In this document: one piece after another, positions 17,681 to 26,533 of the stretch
How positions within the stretch are numbered: position 1 is the first letter of the stretch
Layout of the letters: each line of letters starts with the position of its first letter
Assembly: GCA_012517575.1 (NCBI GenBank)
Contig: JAAYUQ010000097.1
Coordinates: 1-64,000 of the forward strand
Source: Bacteroidales bacterium
Lineage (GTDB): Bacteria > Bacteroidota > Bacteroidia > Bacteroidales > Paludibacteraceae
Direction of reading: 5' to 3'
DNA length: 64,000 bases
Translations under genes and position numbers: made by a program
The notes under the pieces: model-generated
Told to the model about the DNA's origin: nothing
Databases searched by the model: none
Seen by the model: the letters and a program-made list of their open reading frames with translations, nothing else

Positions 17681-19954
17681 TTATTTTATTTTACAAGTGA
17701 TTTTTTCACCCGGATTGAAAGGAGTTGAATTTCCAATTGTTTTTTCATTCATACTATTTGAAATACTCCCAGAAATATTCATCAGCACTTGCTGACAACC
17801 TAATGCAGAAATCAACACCGCATTTTCTTTCTCCTGTATAAAAATATCAGTCTCTTTTGAAAAGGTAAGTATTAAATTTTTTAGTGCTATTTTTTTGACA
17901 TTCAGCAAATAAGAATTTTGCGAATTACTGATAGAACAGAATCGATTCCCTTCGGCTGCAAACGAAAGCTGATTGACTTTCCAGCCTTTCAAATCCGGTT
18001 GAACTTCAAATTCGTTGATTCGATTGCCGTAGCCGTTGAAAGGAAAAATGACCGTTACAAAATTGAAGTCTTTTTCATCGTTTTTTTCAACAATGCTCCA
18101 CTGTTTACCTCTTGCACCCGATTGAGAAACTTGGCTGACAGGCAGCAATTGCAAAATATCACACCCCATTGCATCCGGGAAAACAGAACGGAGCAATTCA
18201 GGCTTTTTCTCAATCGTATAATGTCCCTGCCAAACTTGTTTGTAAGTGTGCAATTTATCAGAGGAAAAATTGTCTTTTATAATCCAGAAATCGTTTTTTA
18301 CAAAAATAACCTGACGCGAATAATCGACTCCTACATTTTTAAAACCATCATGGCTGCCAACAAAAATGTCATAGTTTTTATTGCTTTGCCAAAGAATGGT
18401 TTGAGGCTTGGGTAAAATGCCAAACTTTCCAAAACCTGTTTTTCCTTTGTTCGGAGTCCATTCTTTGCCTTGAAGCTCATTGTCTACCAAAGCCACATTT
18501 TTTACTAAAGAATTTTTAAATAATTCAAAATCAGGCAATTCGTAATAGACTTGATAATTTGGTAAAATAATTTTTCCGTTTGCCATCGCCTGCACGCCAA
18601 GCATGTCGCCATGTTGATGGTCGGGTTTGTTCGGGTCCAAACCTGCACTGATAATCATCATTTTGTCGTTTTTGTTCCAGCCTTGCCTCATAACATAATA
18701 GCGTGTATCGGGAAACGAAAGGGAGCTAAAAGAAGGTTTTTTCTTTTCAATAGCATTCAAAAGATTTAACTGTTTGTCTTGAAGGAACCAAAACATTCCA
18801 GCTTCAACCCGATTTTGTGCAAAATAGCCCAATTCAGGATCGTTAAAAAGCAAATATCCGAGCGTCATAGTTTCAGAAATATCTTCGGATTCCGCCCAAG
18901 TTCTGTCGGTGCAATCCTGCAATACAGGAGCCGACTTGTCGGGATAAGCAATTTTGGCAAGTGTCGTAAAAAGTGATTGTAATTTGTTTTTCCACACTTG
19001 ATTGACTTGAATTTGACTGATTTGTGCGAGTTGATATACATAAAAATAATTTTCAATATCACCCATGTGATAATGAACAGTGCGTTCAAACTGGAAACCA
19101 TCTGGATTCACTTCCCTTGTCAAATGTTCTTCCAAAATGCTCATTGAACGCTGATACCATAAATCAGTTCCCTTAAAGTCGCGTAAAAGAATGGATAGCA
19201 TTGCCAATGAAGACATTCCGCGTGTTTGATGATTTCCGGGACGATATTTCGGATTGTTTTCATACAAATTTTCACCGTGCTGTAATAATGTTGCAATGGT
19301 AACAAGTTGATCGTGGTCACTGTAATTTTTTTCTCCCAAAAACAGATTGTGAACGGTTAACCAATTCAAGACACGATATCCGGTTATGAAAACTTCAAAA
19401 ACGCCGTTTCCGCCTTCCACTTTTTCATATTTCCCGGACTTTAATGCATCAATCAGTGAATTACGCTGATTAATAAAGTATTGAAGATAAACCGGATTTT
19501 TCTGATCATAAAAATAGGCAAATCCAACGTCTACCATTTTATGCTGTCGGGCAAGATGTTGAAAAGGATGTGGTTTTACCGCTTCGCCGTTAGGATGATT
19601 GAAAGGTAATAGCCAGGAAGTTGTCGCTGAAAAGTCGGTCATCAGTTCCTTAGCACGGCTTAAATGACCGGACTCGTTATCATACAATTGCCTGTACTGT
19701 TGAAAACGAGACGGAACGGAATGCCAATCGTAAAAGAAACGTTCCGCAAACTTTTGCCGAAAGTATTCCGTTAACACAGTTTCAGTGATTTTCCCGTTTT
19801 TCGACAGTTTGTTTTTCACACTGTCATTCAGGTATTGAGCCAAATTTTCAGGAGAAATAACCACATCTGACGGAATTCGTTGTTGTGCAAAAAGGAATGA
19901 TCCGCAAAAAAAGCAAATGGCGGAAGTTAAAATTTTCAACTTATCAAAATTCAT
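17681..19954 (-). CDS. heparinase II/III family polysaccharide lyase, subfamily undetermined
   Basis: 757 residues with signal peptide (1-23), helical toroid and C-terminal beta-sheet domains of the heparinase II/III superfamily. Candidate catalytic segments are RPGNHQTRG (Asn241-His242), FQFERTVHYHMG (His294, Tyr295, His296) and PDHQHGDMLGVQA (His447/His449). It differs clearly from the PL17 protein encoded at 2684-4903, without NHATWATA or GPYYQRYA. Families with this architecture include PL12, PL15, PL21 and PL39; PL15 and PL39 contain alginate lyases, so one of these is plausible. No sorting domain: probably periplasmic. Confidence 0.75.
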   Translation of the reverse strand: MNFDKLKILTSAICFFCGSFLFAQQRIPSDVVISPENLAQYLNDSVKNKLSKNGKITETVLTEYFRQKFAERFFYDWHSVPSRFQQYRQLYDNESGHLSRAKELMTDFSATTSWLLPFNHPNGEAVKPHPFQHLARQHKMVDVGFAYFYDQKNPVYLQYFINQRNSLIDALKSGKYEKVEGGNGVFEVFITGYRVLNWLTVHNLFLGEKNYSDHDQLVTIATLLQHGENLYENNPKYRPGNHQTRGMSSLAMLSILLRDFKGTDLWYQRSMSILEEHLTREVNPDGFQFERTVHYHMGDIENYFYVYQLAQISQIQVNQVWKNKLQSLFTTLAKIAYPDKSAPVLQDCTDRTWAESEDISETMTLGYLLFNDPELGYFAQNRVEAGMFWFLQDKQLNLLNAIEKKKPSFSSLSFPDTRYYVMRQGWNKNDKMMIISAGLDPNKPDHQHGDMLGVQAMANGKIILPNYQVYYELPDFELFKNSLVKNVALVDNELQGKEWTPNKGKTGFGKFGILPKPQTILWQSNKNYDIFVGSHDGFKNVGVDYSRQVIFVKNDFWIIKDNFSSDKLHTYKQVWQGHYTIEKKPELLRSVFPDAMGCDILQLLPVSQVSQSGARGKQWSIVEKNDEKDFNFVTVIFPFNGYGNRINEFEVQPDLKGWKVNQLSFAAEGNRFCSISNSQNSYLLNVKKIALKNLILTFSKETDIFIQEKENAVLISALGCQQVLMNISGSISNSMNEKTIGNSTPFNPGEKITCKIK

Positions 19955-19992
19955 TTGTTTGAGTTTTACTTTTCAAATTAACGTTAAATCAT

Positions 19993-20943
19993 TTATGCTT
20001 CTTCCCAAAGTTGTTGAATGGTTTTCAAATCTTTTGTCATAACATCAAATACCACCTGCGGATAAACCGATATTTTTCTATTTCCCTTTTCTGCTCCTCC
20101 CAAATCGTATTCGCAATGCAATGAGATGGGAACGTTGATACGATATTTTTTCAAAAGCTTGAAGTAATTTTTAAAATCAACCATTCCTTCGCCAATCGGA
20201 GTGTTAATTATTTGCCATTTTCCATTTATCTTTCCCCATTTATAATCTTTCAGTACAATAGTTTTTATTTGAGGTCGTATCAACTCAAAGCCATTGATCC
20301 ACGAATTGGCTCCTTCGACCATTGCATGCCGAATGTCGTATTGCACGCCAAAATAATCCTTGTTTACTTTTTCGAGTATTTTATAAACTTCCCACAGAGA
20401 AGCGCCAACCAGTGTCCCAGCATGATTTTGATAGCAACCAACAATTCCCAGTTTTCGGTTCAATTCGCTGAGTTCTTTCAAATTTGAAGCATACATTTCC
20501 AATGCTTCCGGTTGCGATTTATCGACCGGATATTTGAACCAGTTGGTGCGATAAAAAGGAATTTTGCATTTAGCGGCAGTTTCTATTACATTTCGATCCT
20601 GTTCGTTATGAACATTTTCTATTGTTGTCGACAACATTACGCAAGTTGAGCCTCCTTTTCTTATTTCGTTGACAGCTTTTGGCAAATCCGTTTCTACAGT
20701 AGCAGGTTCTACATGACCATTCTTACGAACGGTTAAATCTAAACCGGCAAAACCCATTTCAGCTGTTTTTTCTCCTAACGATTGCCAATCGAGAAATTGA
20801 AGATGCTTGGAAAAAATGCAAACCGGCAATTTTTCGGGAACACTTCCCATTGCCCACAATTTCTCATTTATTCCTAACAGTGGAATAGAACCGACTGTCA
20901 ACAGGCTTCTTTTTAAAAATTCTCTTCTTGTTATGCTTTCCAT
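19993..20943 (-). CDS. sugar phosphate isomerase/epimerase-like TIM barrel with Tat signal
   Basis: 316 residues. The N-terminus ITRREFLKRSLLTVGS carries a twin-arginine motif (Arg6-Arg7) followed by a hydrophobic stretch, so it is predicted to be exported folded by the Tat system. The rest matches the xylose isomerase-like/AP endonuclease 2 TIM barrel: FAGLDLTVRKNGHV (early strand), QNHAG near the middle, YDIRHAM, VLKDYKWG and HCEYDLGG, which supply the metal-binding His/Glu/Asp residues typical of the fold. The substrate is not deducible; such proteins act on sugars or cyclitols and often occur in PULs. Confidence 0.7.
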   Translation of the reverse strand: MESITRREFLKRSLLTVGSIPLLGINEKLWAMGSVPEKLPVCIFSKHLQFLDWQSLGEKTAEMGFAGLDLTVRKNGHVEPATVETDLPKAVNEIRKGGSTCVMLSTTIENVHNEQDRNVIETAAKCKIPFYRTNWFKYPVDKSQPEALEMYASNLKELSELNRKLGIVGCYQNHAGTLVGASLWEVYKILEKVNKDYFGVQYDIRHAMVEGANSWINGFELIRPQIKTIVLKDYKWGKINGKWQIINTPIGEGMVDFKNYFKLLKKYRINVPISLHCEYDLGGAEKGNRKISVYPQVVFDVMTKDLKTIQQLWEEA

Positions 20944-21072
20944 AATACGCAGTAAGTTGATGAAAGTTCGACAGATGAATTCTTTTCAGAAGTTTTTTAT
21001 TAAGTTGTAATAATCTTGCTTTTTCTTGACTTTCGGGTATTAAGAAAAAATTTTAATATAGTGTCTGCTTTT

Positions 21073-22176
21073 CTAAGGTTGAATAAGCAGTTTTTTCGAG
21101 ATAATGCCGAAAGAAGTTTTCATATTTAAAAGATATATACCTGCCGACATATTTCCTAAGTCCAATTGTGCTTGATGATCTCCAGCCGGTAAATTATTAT
21201 AAGAGGAAAATTCTTTTACCGCTTGACCATTAAGCAACATACAACTAAATGTCACATCTGAAGGTTCGTTTAAGTTGAAGTTGACTTTTAATTTTTTGTT
21301 TTTTGAATCATTAAAGAAAAAGAATTTGGTGCTTTCTAAAACTTGGTTATTTAAATTTGTCGAATGAACTTCTTCTATCGAGAAATCGGCAAAGCGTACG
21401 GATTCATCCCTTAAATCTTGACTGGATAAAAGACTTCTGTAAATTCCCCATTTGGGACGAATAAAATTATTGTCAGGTCGAATGGTTAACAATTTATTAT
21501 TTTCATAACTGAGCAATAGGGAATTATCGCCAACTCTTTTTATTGACATGGAGTAAGTTCCGGTTACCGAATCAATTTTTATTTTTTCTGTAACTTCAAC
21601 CCATGAATTTTCCAACCAAGAGAGATAGATAGTTTTTAATTTGATAGCGCTCTGATTGGAACTTTCGTAATAATTCAGTTCCAATTTGTTGGGATTTCCT
21701 TTCCTTGCTGTTAGAGCAAAGATGGGCGTATCTTCATCTCCGCCGACTGGTTTAATTTGATGAAGATGGGTGAAATTGGATGAAGGTTGAAATCCCGCAG
21801 GAATTTTAAAAAGCCATTTGTAAATTACTGTTTCGCCACTTATTCCTTTCAAATTGTCCGGTGACGGTTCATACGTTTTAATTTCTACCCGTTGCCGGTC
21901 AAAATTGATACAACGGTCATTATCAGGAGTTACATGGAGGTAAAATTCAAAAACATATTTCTGTAAATCAGCATCCCAAACTTCGACAATATGACGACCA
22001 AACTCAGGATGAGCACAATCGGGGGTTTCAACCACATTACCGCCATTTGGGGCAAAAACGCTGTTAATCAATTCGTAGGTATTTCCCGGCCCATCTGCTT
22101 CCAATAAAATCTGAGATTTTATAGAAAAGACGGAAAAAATGATAAACATTAGAATAATGAGATATTTATTTTTCAT
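21073..22176 (-). CDS. secreted jelly-roll polysaccharide lyase-like protein with T9SS sorting domain
   Basis: 367 residues: signal peptide (1-21), a beta-jelly-roll domain (about 22-275) and a T9SS sorting domain (about 285-367, SAGIYLLNMKTSFG). The jelly roll has RQRVEIK (94-100), HLHQIK (137-142) and RPKWGIYRS (about 243-251), the set of conserved Arg/Gln/His strand residues found in heparin lyase-like and glucuronan lyase (PL20-like, PL13-like) folds. I read it as a candidate lyase; a non-catalytic carbohydrate-binding role remains possible. Codes between the GH88 and the Tat protein in unit 1. Confidence 0.62.
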   Translation of the reverse strand: MKNKYLIILMFIIFSVFSIKSQILLEADGPGNTYELINSVFAPNGGNVVETPDCAHPEFGRHIVEVWDADLQKYVFEFYLHVTPDNDRCINFDRQRVEIKTYEPSPDNLKGISGETVIYKWLFKIPAGFQPSSNFTHLHQIKPVGGDEDTPIFALTARKGNPNKLELNYYESSNQSAIKLKTIYLSWLENSWVEVTEKIKIDSVTGTYSMSIKRVGDNSLLLSYENNKLLTIRPDNNFIRPKWGIYRSLLSSQDLRDESVRFADFSIEEVHSTNLNNQVLESTKFFFFNDSKNKKLKVNFNLNEPSDVTFSCMLLNGQAVKEFSSYNNLPAGDHQAQLDLGNMSAGIYLLNMKTSFGIISKKLLIQP

Positions 22177-22270
22177 TGCTTACTTTTCTCTATTTTTAAA
22201 TTTATTCAGCAAGAAAGAATTATCTTTTGAATGTTGAAAAAATAAAAATGCTTTTCAATAAATTTAAAGA

Positions 22271-23452
22271 TTATTTTTTGTATTTGATGTATCGCTGCAA
22301 GGCTTCTAAAAAATAATAATCGGCGTAGGAAAGCGGAACATCAATTTCACTTTTAGCCGGATAGTTGCCCGTAGAATGCTTTAGAATAAACAATCCGTTT
22401 TCTCCTTTTTTTGCAAGATATTTATCCGACGATAAATTTTTTAAAATAAGAGCAGCAGTATTGAAATATTCTGAATTATTTGAAAAACTACACAATTCAA
22501 TTAAAGCAGAAGCCATAATAGTGGCAGCGGATACATCTCTTGGTTCATTTGGAATATTGGGTGCATCATAATCCCAATATGGTATCTTGTCTTTCGGTAA
22601 ACGAGGATGATTTAATAAAAAAGAAGCAATTTTTTCTGCTTGATGTAAATACTCAACTTTTCCCGTTTCACGATACATCATGGTAAAACCATATAGCGCC
22701 CATGATTGTCCCCTTGCCCACGAAGAATTATCGCTAAAACCTTGAACGGTTTGCTTATGTAGAACATTTCCCGAAATGCTGTCATAATCCACTAAATGGA
22801 AACAACTGAAATCGGAACGGAAATGATTTTTCATCGTTTTGTTGGAATGAGAAATTGCAGCATTCATCATCAATGAGTTGTTCGTCATTTTTCCGACATT
22901 CATCAAAAATTCCAAATTCATCATGTTATCAATGATAACCGGATATTGCCAATTGCCGAAATCCCAAGATTTGATGCATCCAACTTTGGAATTAAACCGT
23001 CTAATCAATGAATTTGCTCCATTTATCAAAACCGTTTTATATTCTGGATTTTGTGTGATTCGAAAACCATTTCCATAACTGCAATTTAAAATAAAACCTA
23101 AATCATGTGTGTTTGTTCGAAATTGAGCATTGCTCACAAAAGTTGTAAAATGTTTAGCCGCATTTTCAAATTTTTTATCCCCTGTTAATTCAAATAAATA
23201 CCACAGACTTCCCGGGAAAAAACCACTTGTCCAATCTTTATAAGATACCAAAATGACTTTACCATTTTCATATGTTCTGGGATTTTTATTGGAATCATTG
23301 AACTGTTTTATGGCAGCTGAAAGTTGAACTTCCGACCTTGTAATTGCTTTTTGTAACCATTTCTCTCTCATCGGATTTTTTGGTGAGAGAGAAAATGGGA
23401 ACAAAAAAATGAATAACAATAAAGAAATCAAAAATCGCTTAACTTTTATCAT
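22271..23452 (-). CDS. GH88 unsaturated beta-glucuronyl hydrolase
   Basis: 393 residues, N-terminal signal peptide or anchor (about 6-23), then an (alpha/alpha)6 barrel. GH88 signatures are intact: DWTSGFFPGSLWY (73-85), THDLGF with Asp117, IIDNMMNLE with Asp175, SSWARGQSW and DVSAATIMASAL. Asp117 and Asp175 correspond to the two catalytic aspartates of characterised unsaturated glucuronyl hydrolases, which hydrate the 4,5-unsaturated non-reducing uronate left by lyases on glycosaminoglycans and related glycans. This enzyme is not required for plain alginate, so its presence in the operon bears on the true substrate. Confidence 0.88.
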   Translation of the reverse strand: MIKVKRFLISLLLFIFLFPFSLSPKNPMREKWLQKAITRSEVQLSAAIKQFNDSNKNPRTYENGKVILVSYKDWTSGFFPGSLWYLFELTGDKKFENAAKHFTTFVSNAQFRTNTHDLGFILNCSYGNGFRITQNPEYKTVLINGANSLIRRFNSKVGCIKSWDFGNWQYPVIIDNMMNLEFLMNVGKMTNNSLMMNAAISHSNKTMKNHFRSDFSCFHLVDYDSISGNVLHKQTVQGFSDNSSWARGQSWALYGFTMMYRETGKVEYLHQAEKIASFLLNHPRLPKDKIPYWDYDAPNIPNEPRDVSAATIMASALIELCSFSNNSEYFNTAALILKNLSSDKYLAKKGENGLFILKHSTGNYPAKSEIDVPLSYADYYFLEALQRYIKYKK

Positions 23453-23481
23453 GTTGAATAATTTTCTTGAAGCAGGATTGT

Positions 23482-25869
23482 TTATTTCAAACCAATATTT
23501 CCCCCATCAGTAGCTTTACCTATTAATGAGGACTTTTTGGAAAGGAGAAAACTATTTTTCTCGAATCGTGGATTATCGAAATAAAGATTCTGTGAAACTG
23601 CTCCGTTTTCTACTTTTGGCGCCGGAGAATTGTAAAAACAGCAGTTTTGAATTAAGTTTTTACTCCCCGAAAGTTTAACACTTGTTTTTGCCATTGAGTT
23701 GGAAAAAATGGAATTGGCAATGGAAACATTTACTATACCATTTAATTTTAATATAGACTGTTTTTCATCTTCTCCGATATTGTTAAAAACGCAATGATTT
23801 ACAAAAAGAGAACCTCCTAAAGTTGATTCGTCATTTCCACCTCGATAATAATCCAAAGCGTGTTGACTGAAGTTGTCGAAAACACAATTTTCAAATTTCA
23901 CTATTTCTGCATTGTAAGTACCTTTGTCATCTTTTTCTTCACTCAGACTAAATCCACGAAAACAATCTTTCATTAAAGAATTGGTTACTACAATAGAATC
24001 TGCATACGAACCTTTGTAAGCGCGATAAATGCTGCCTGTTTTAACTTTGAAGTCTGAGATTTCGCATTGATTCAGCATTAAGGAAAAATGTGCAGCACCT
24101 TCGCGAGAAGAAATAAAGGCATATTTGGTCGGAAAATTTGATTCGCTGTTACCATCAATTTTTACACCTTCAAGTTGTAATTTTACATTATTTGAAATTT
24201 CAAAAATGTAAGCATTTTCTTTGTCGGCTTTCAAAATAATAATTGGCTTTACCTTATTGTCAGCTGATCTGATAACCAAATTTTGGTTAATAGTCATTTT
24301 TTTTGTAACCACATGTTCACCGGGCATCAATAACAAGGTGTCGTTATCGCCGGCATTTTTTACGGATTTTAAAAGTAGATCCACTCCGGCTTCAATTACT
24401 TTGAGTTTCCCGGTGCGTTTCGCCAACTGCTTTGGTTCAGTCATCCTATTTTCATACTCTGTTGGTCCGCAATTTTGCATGGTTGCCATTTCATTGGTTA
24501 TTTTTTCTGCTTTGTTTTGAAATGCGCCAATGACCGGAACTGTTCTGGGTTGTCCCACAATATCTTCTTTTACAAAAGCAATTTTTTTTGCAGCAATAGT
24601 AGTATATATAATTTCCAAATCATTCAGTTTTGACTGAAGAATTTCACCTTTTACCGTTCCTTTTATTTCCAAGTTTCCCTTGTTATTTATCAGAATATTG
24701 TTGTCCAGCATTATCCCGTCTGTCTGATCGTAATATTTAATCAATTCATCGGTATTTGGACAATAAACCAAATTATTTAATAACAAGGTGTTCTCCGGCT
24801 TCGCAATACGGTTACGAAATCCAATTCCTACTCCAAATGACCAAGGGGATGTACAATCATAATACGTATTATTGGCAACAATTACATTTTTTACGGGAGC
24901 ATAACCATTAGCTGGTGAATTTGGTATTCCATTCATAATTGCCAAACTTGAACGAAAATCATCGCCTGCTAAACGAAAAAAATAATTATTGAAAATCTTG
25001 TGTCCTTCATTGATAACTCTCACACCTCCAGTATTTGGTTTTTTATTGCCGATAAACCAGTTACCGGAAACAGTGGCATTGTTTCCATGACGAAGTACCA
25101 AACTGCCTTCGCATTCATAAAAGGTATTGTTGATAAATACATTATCGCACGACTTGTTCGAAATAATTTCTGTTTCACCATTACAATGTTCAAAATAATT
25201 GCCTTTCACAATTGTTCCTGAACTGTTCATGCAAACCTCACTGGTGCCAATGCGGATGGTTTCTCCACCGTTGGAACCCAGTCGAGGCCGAAATCCAAAA
25301 TAATTTCTATAAATTAAATGCTGATTGTTGATAGAATTCTCGTCATCGGGACAAACGATTAATGTAGTTCCCAGATTTGTTTTGCCCGCAAAATAACAAT
25401 TTTTTATCGTGTTTTTTTGTCCATAAAGTGCAACCCAATGGTCGGTAGAATCTTTCACTTCCTGATTGTATTGGTCAATGACACATTCGGTTAAAACTGA
25501 ATTAAAGGCATATTCTTTGGAACCTGTTCTAAACTCAATTACTGTCTTTCTTGGAGTGTGACCATTTCGGAATACAAGACCGGAAACATACAACCAGTTT
25601 CCCGACATTCTCAAGCACGATTCTCCTTCCAAACTCACTTTACCCGGATTTTCAGCCAGAAGATAGATGTATTTGTTTTTCTCCCCATTTCCCTTGAACA
25701 CCAACTGCCCATCTTTCCATATTCCATTGCTCAGAATAATGCTGTCGCCGGGTAATAGCAATTTTGATTTTTCATTAAATTGGTACACGTTCATGACTTT
25801 ATAACTTGTTCCCAAAATCACCGAAAAGGGGAGAAGCATGAACAATAAAATACCGATTGTTTTTTTCAT
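23482..25869 (-). CDS. PL6 family alginate lyase, two beta-helix domains, periplasmic
   Basis: 795 residues with signal peptide (1-20). The first parallel beta-helix (about 22-450) has NGETEIISNKS with catalytic Lys239 and LVLRHGNN with Arg260, textbook PL6. A second beta-helix (about 505-790) follows, as in the two-domain PL6 enzymes such as AlyGC-type exolyases. There is no T9SS sorting domain, unlike the two PL6 proteins of unit 2, so it probably works in the periplasm on imported oligosaccharides. Position between the SGBP-like lipoprotein and GH88 in unit 1 fits this. Confidence 0.88.
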   Translation of the reverse strand: MKKTIGILLFMLLPFSVILGTSYKVMNVYQFNEKSKLLLPGDSIILSNGIWKDGQLVFKGNGEKNKYIYLLAENPGKVSLEGESCLRMSGNWLYVSGLVFRNGHTPRKTVIEFRTGSKEYAFNSVLTECVIDQYNQEVKDSTDHWVALYGQKNTIKNCYFAGKTNLGTTLIVCPDDENSINNQHLIYRNYFGFRPRLGSNGGETIRIGTSEVCMNSSGTIVKGNYFEHCNGETEIISNKSCDNVFINNTFYECEGSLVLRHGNNATVSGNWFIGNKKPNTGGVRVINEGHKIFNNYFFRLAGDDFRSSLAIMNGIPNSPANGYAPVKNVIVANNTYYDCTSPWSFGVGIGFRNRIAKPENTLLLNNLVYCPNTDELIKYYDQTDGIMLDNNILINNKGNLEIKGTVKGEILQSKLNDLEIIYTTIAAKKIAFVKEDIVGQPRTVPVIGAFQNKAEKITNEMATMQNCGPTEYENRMTEPKQLAKRTGKLKVIEAGVDLLLKSVKNAGDNDTLLLMPGEHVVTKKMTINQNLVIRSADNKVKPIIILKADKENAYIFEISNNVKLQLEGVKIDGNSESNFPTKYAFISSREGAAHFSLMLNQCEISDFKVKTGSIYRAYKGSYADSIVVTNSLMKDCFRGFSLSEEKDDKGTYNAEIVKFENCVFDNFSQHALDYYRGGNDESTLGGSLFVNHCVFNNIGEDEKQSILKLNGIVNVSIANSIFSNSMAKTSVKLSGSKNLIQNCCFYNSPAPKVENGAVSQNLYFDNPRFEKNSFLLSKKSSLIGKATDGGNIGLK

Positions 25870-25912
25870 TAAAATTTATCTTAAAATAAAACCGTTTTGG
25901 TTAAGTTGATAT

Positions 25913-26518
25913 TTACTTGATAATGGAAGCTAAAAAATTATTTTTTGCTTCCTCCAATTTTTGTATCGCTTCCTGTACTTGTCTTTCGATAGTATAAGAA
26001 GAATCGCGTACTCTCTTGGCAGCTGTGATAGCATCTGAGAACGCAGTCGCAGCTTCGCTTGAAACTTGTCCCGTTTCGGTGCCTATGGATGTGGCTGCCA
26101 ACAAATTTTGAGCTGCAACGATAGCGTCATTTAGTGGACGTCTATCTGAAATCCATAGGTTGCTATTAAATTGTTTGCCGGGATCAGCTAAAGTTTCATT
26201 TGCATTAACAATATCGGCAATGGTTAAGTCGGTTTTTGCCAATACTGCTTCGGCAGCGAGTAATGTATTTAAATAATTGTCCTTCAGTGCATTGAAGTTC
26301 GTCGGATCACTTGAGTATTTAAAATCTCCCTTGTTGTAACCCATTACGCAATTTTGAACTTTGGTCTTTTCTGCCAACACAAATTGACCAAGATCTTGCT
26401 TATATTGTTCCAAAGTTTTTGGAACAATCTCATTTTTATCTTCGTTCGAGCAGGAATTCATTACTGCAATAATTCCAATTAATGCGAAAAATTGGAACAC
26501 TTTTTTTATTTTTTTCAT
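25913..26518 (-). CDS. SGBP-like lipoprotein, helical, FIVAR-like
   Basis: 201 residues. The signal peptide ends in a lipobox (VMNSC, Cys23) followed by SNED, which would export it to the outer surface. The mature part is predicted all-helical with alternating Ala-rich helices (NETLADPG, DAIVAAQNLLAAT, AFSDAITAAKRV), reminiscent of FIVAR or DUF4972-type domains of Bacteroidetes lipoproteins. Encoded directly after SusD, the usual place of a surface glycan-binding protein. No sequence family is recognised with certainty; the binding role is inferred from position. Confidence 0.6.
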   Translation of the reverse strand: MKKIKKVFQFFALIGIIAVMNSCSNEDKNEIVPKTLEQYKQDLGQFVLAEKTKVQNCVMGYNKGDFKYSSDPTNFNALKDNYLNTLLAAEAVLAKTDLTIADIVNANETLADPGKQFNSNLWISDRRPLNDAIVAAQNLLAATSIGTETGQVSSEAATAFSDAITAAKRVRDSSYTIERQVQEAIQKLEEAKNNFLASIIK

Positions 26519-26533
26519 AACATTATGATTTTT

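Noticed and set aside
4999-25869. chondroitin or dermatan sulfate PUL because PL6 includes chondroitinase B
   Set aside because: No sulfatase is encoded, and PL17, a KdgF-like cupin, an SDR and a PL38-like lyase fit alginate better; GH88 keeps the doubt open and is recorded as a finding.
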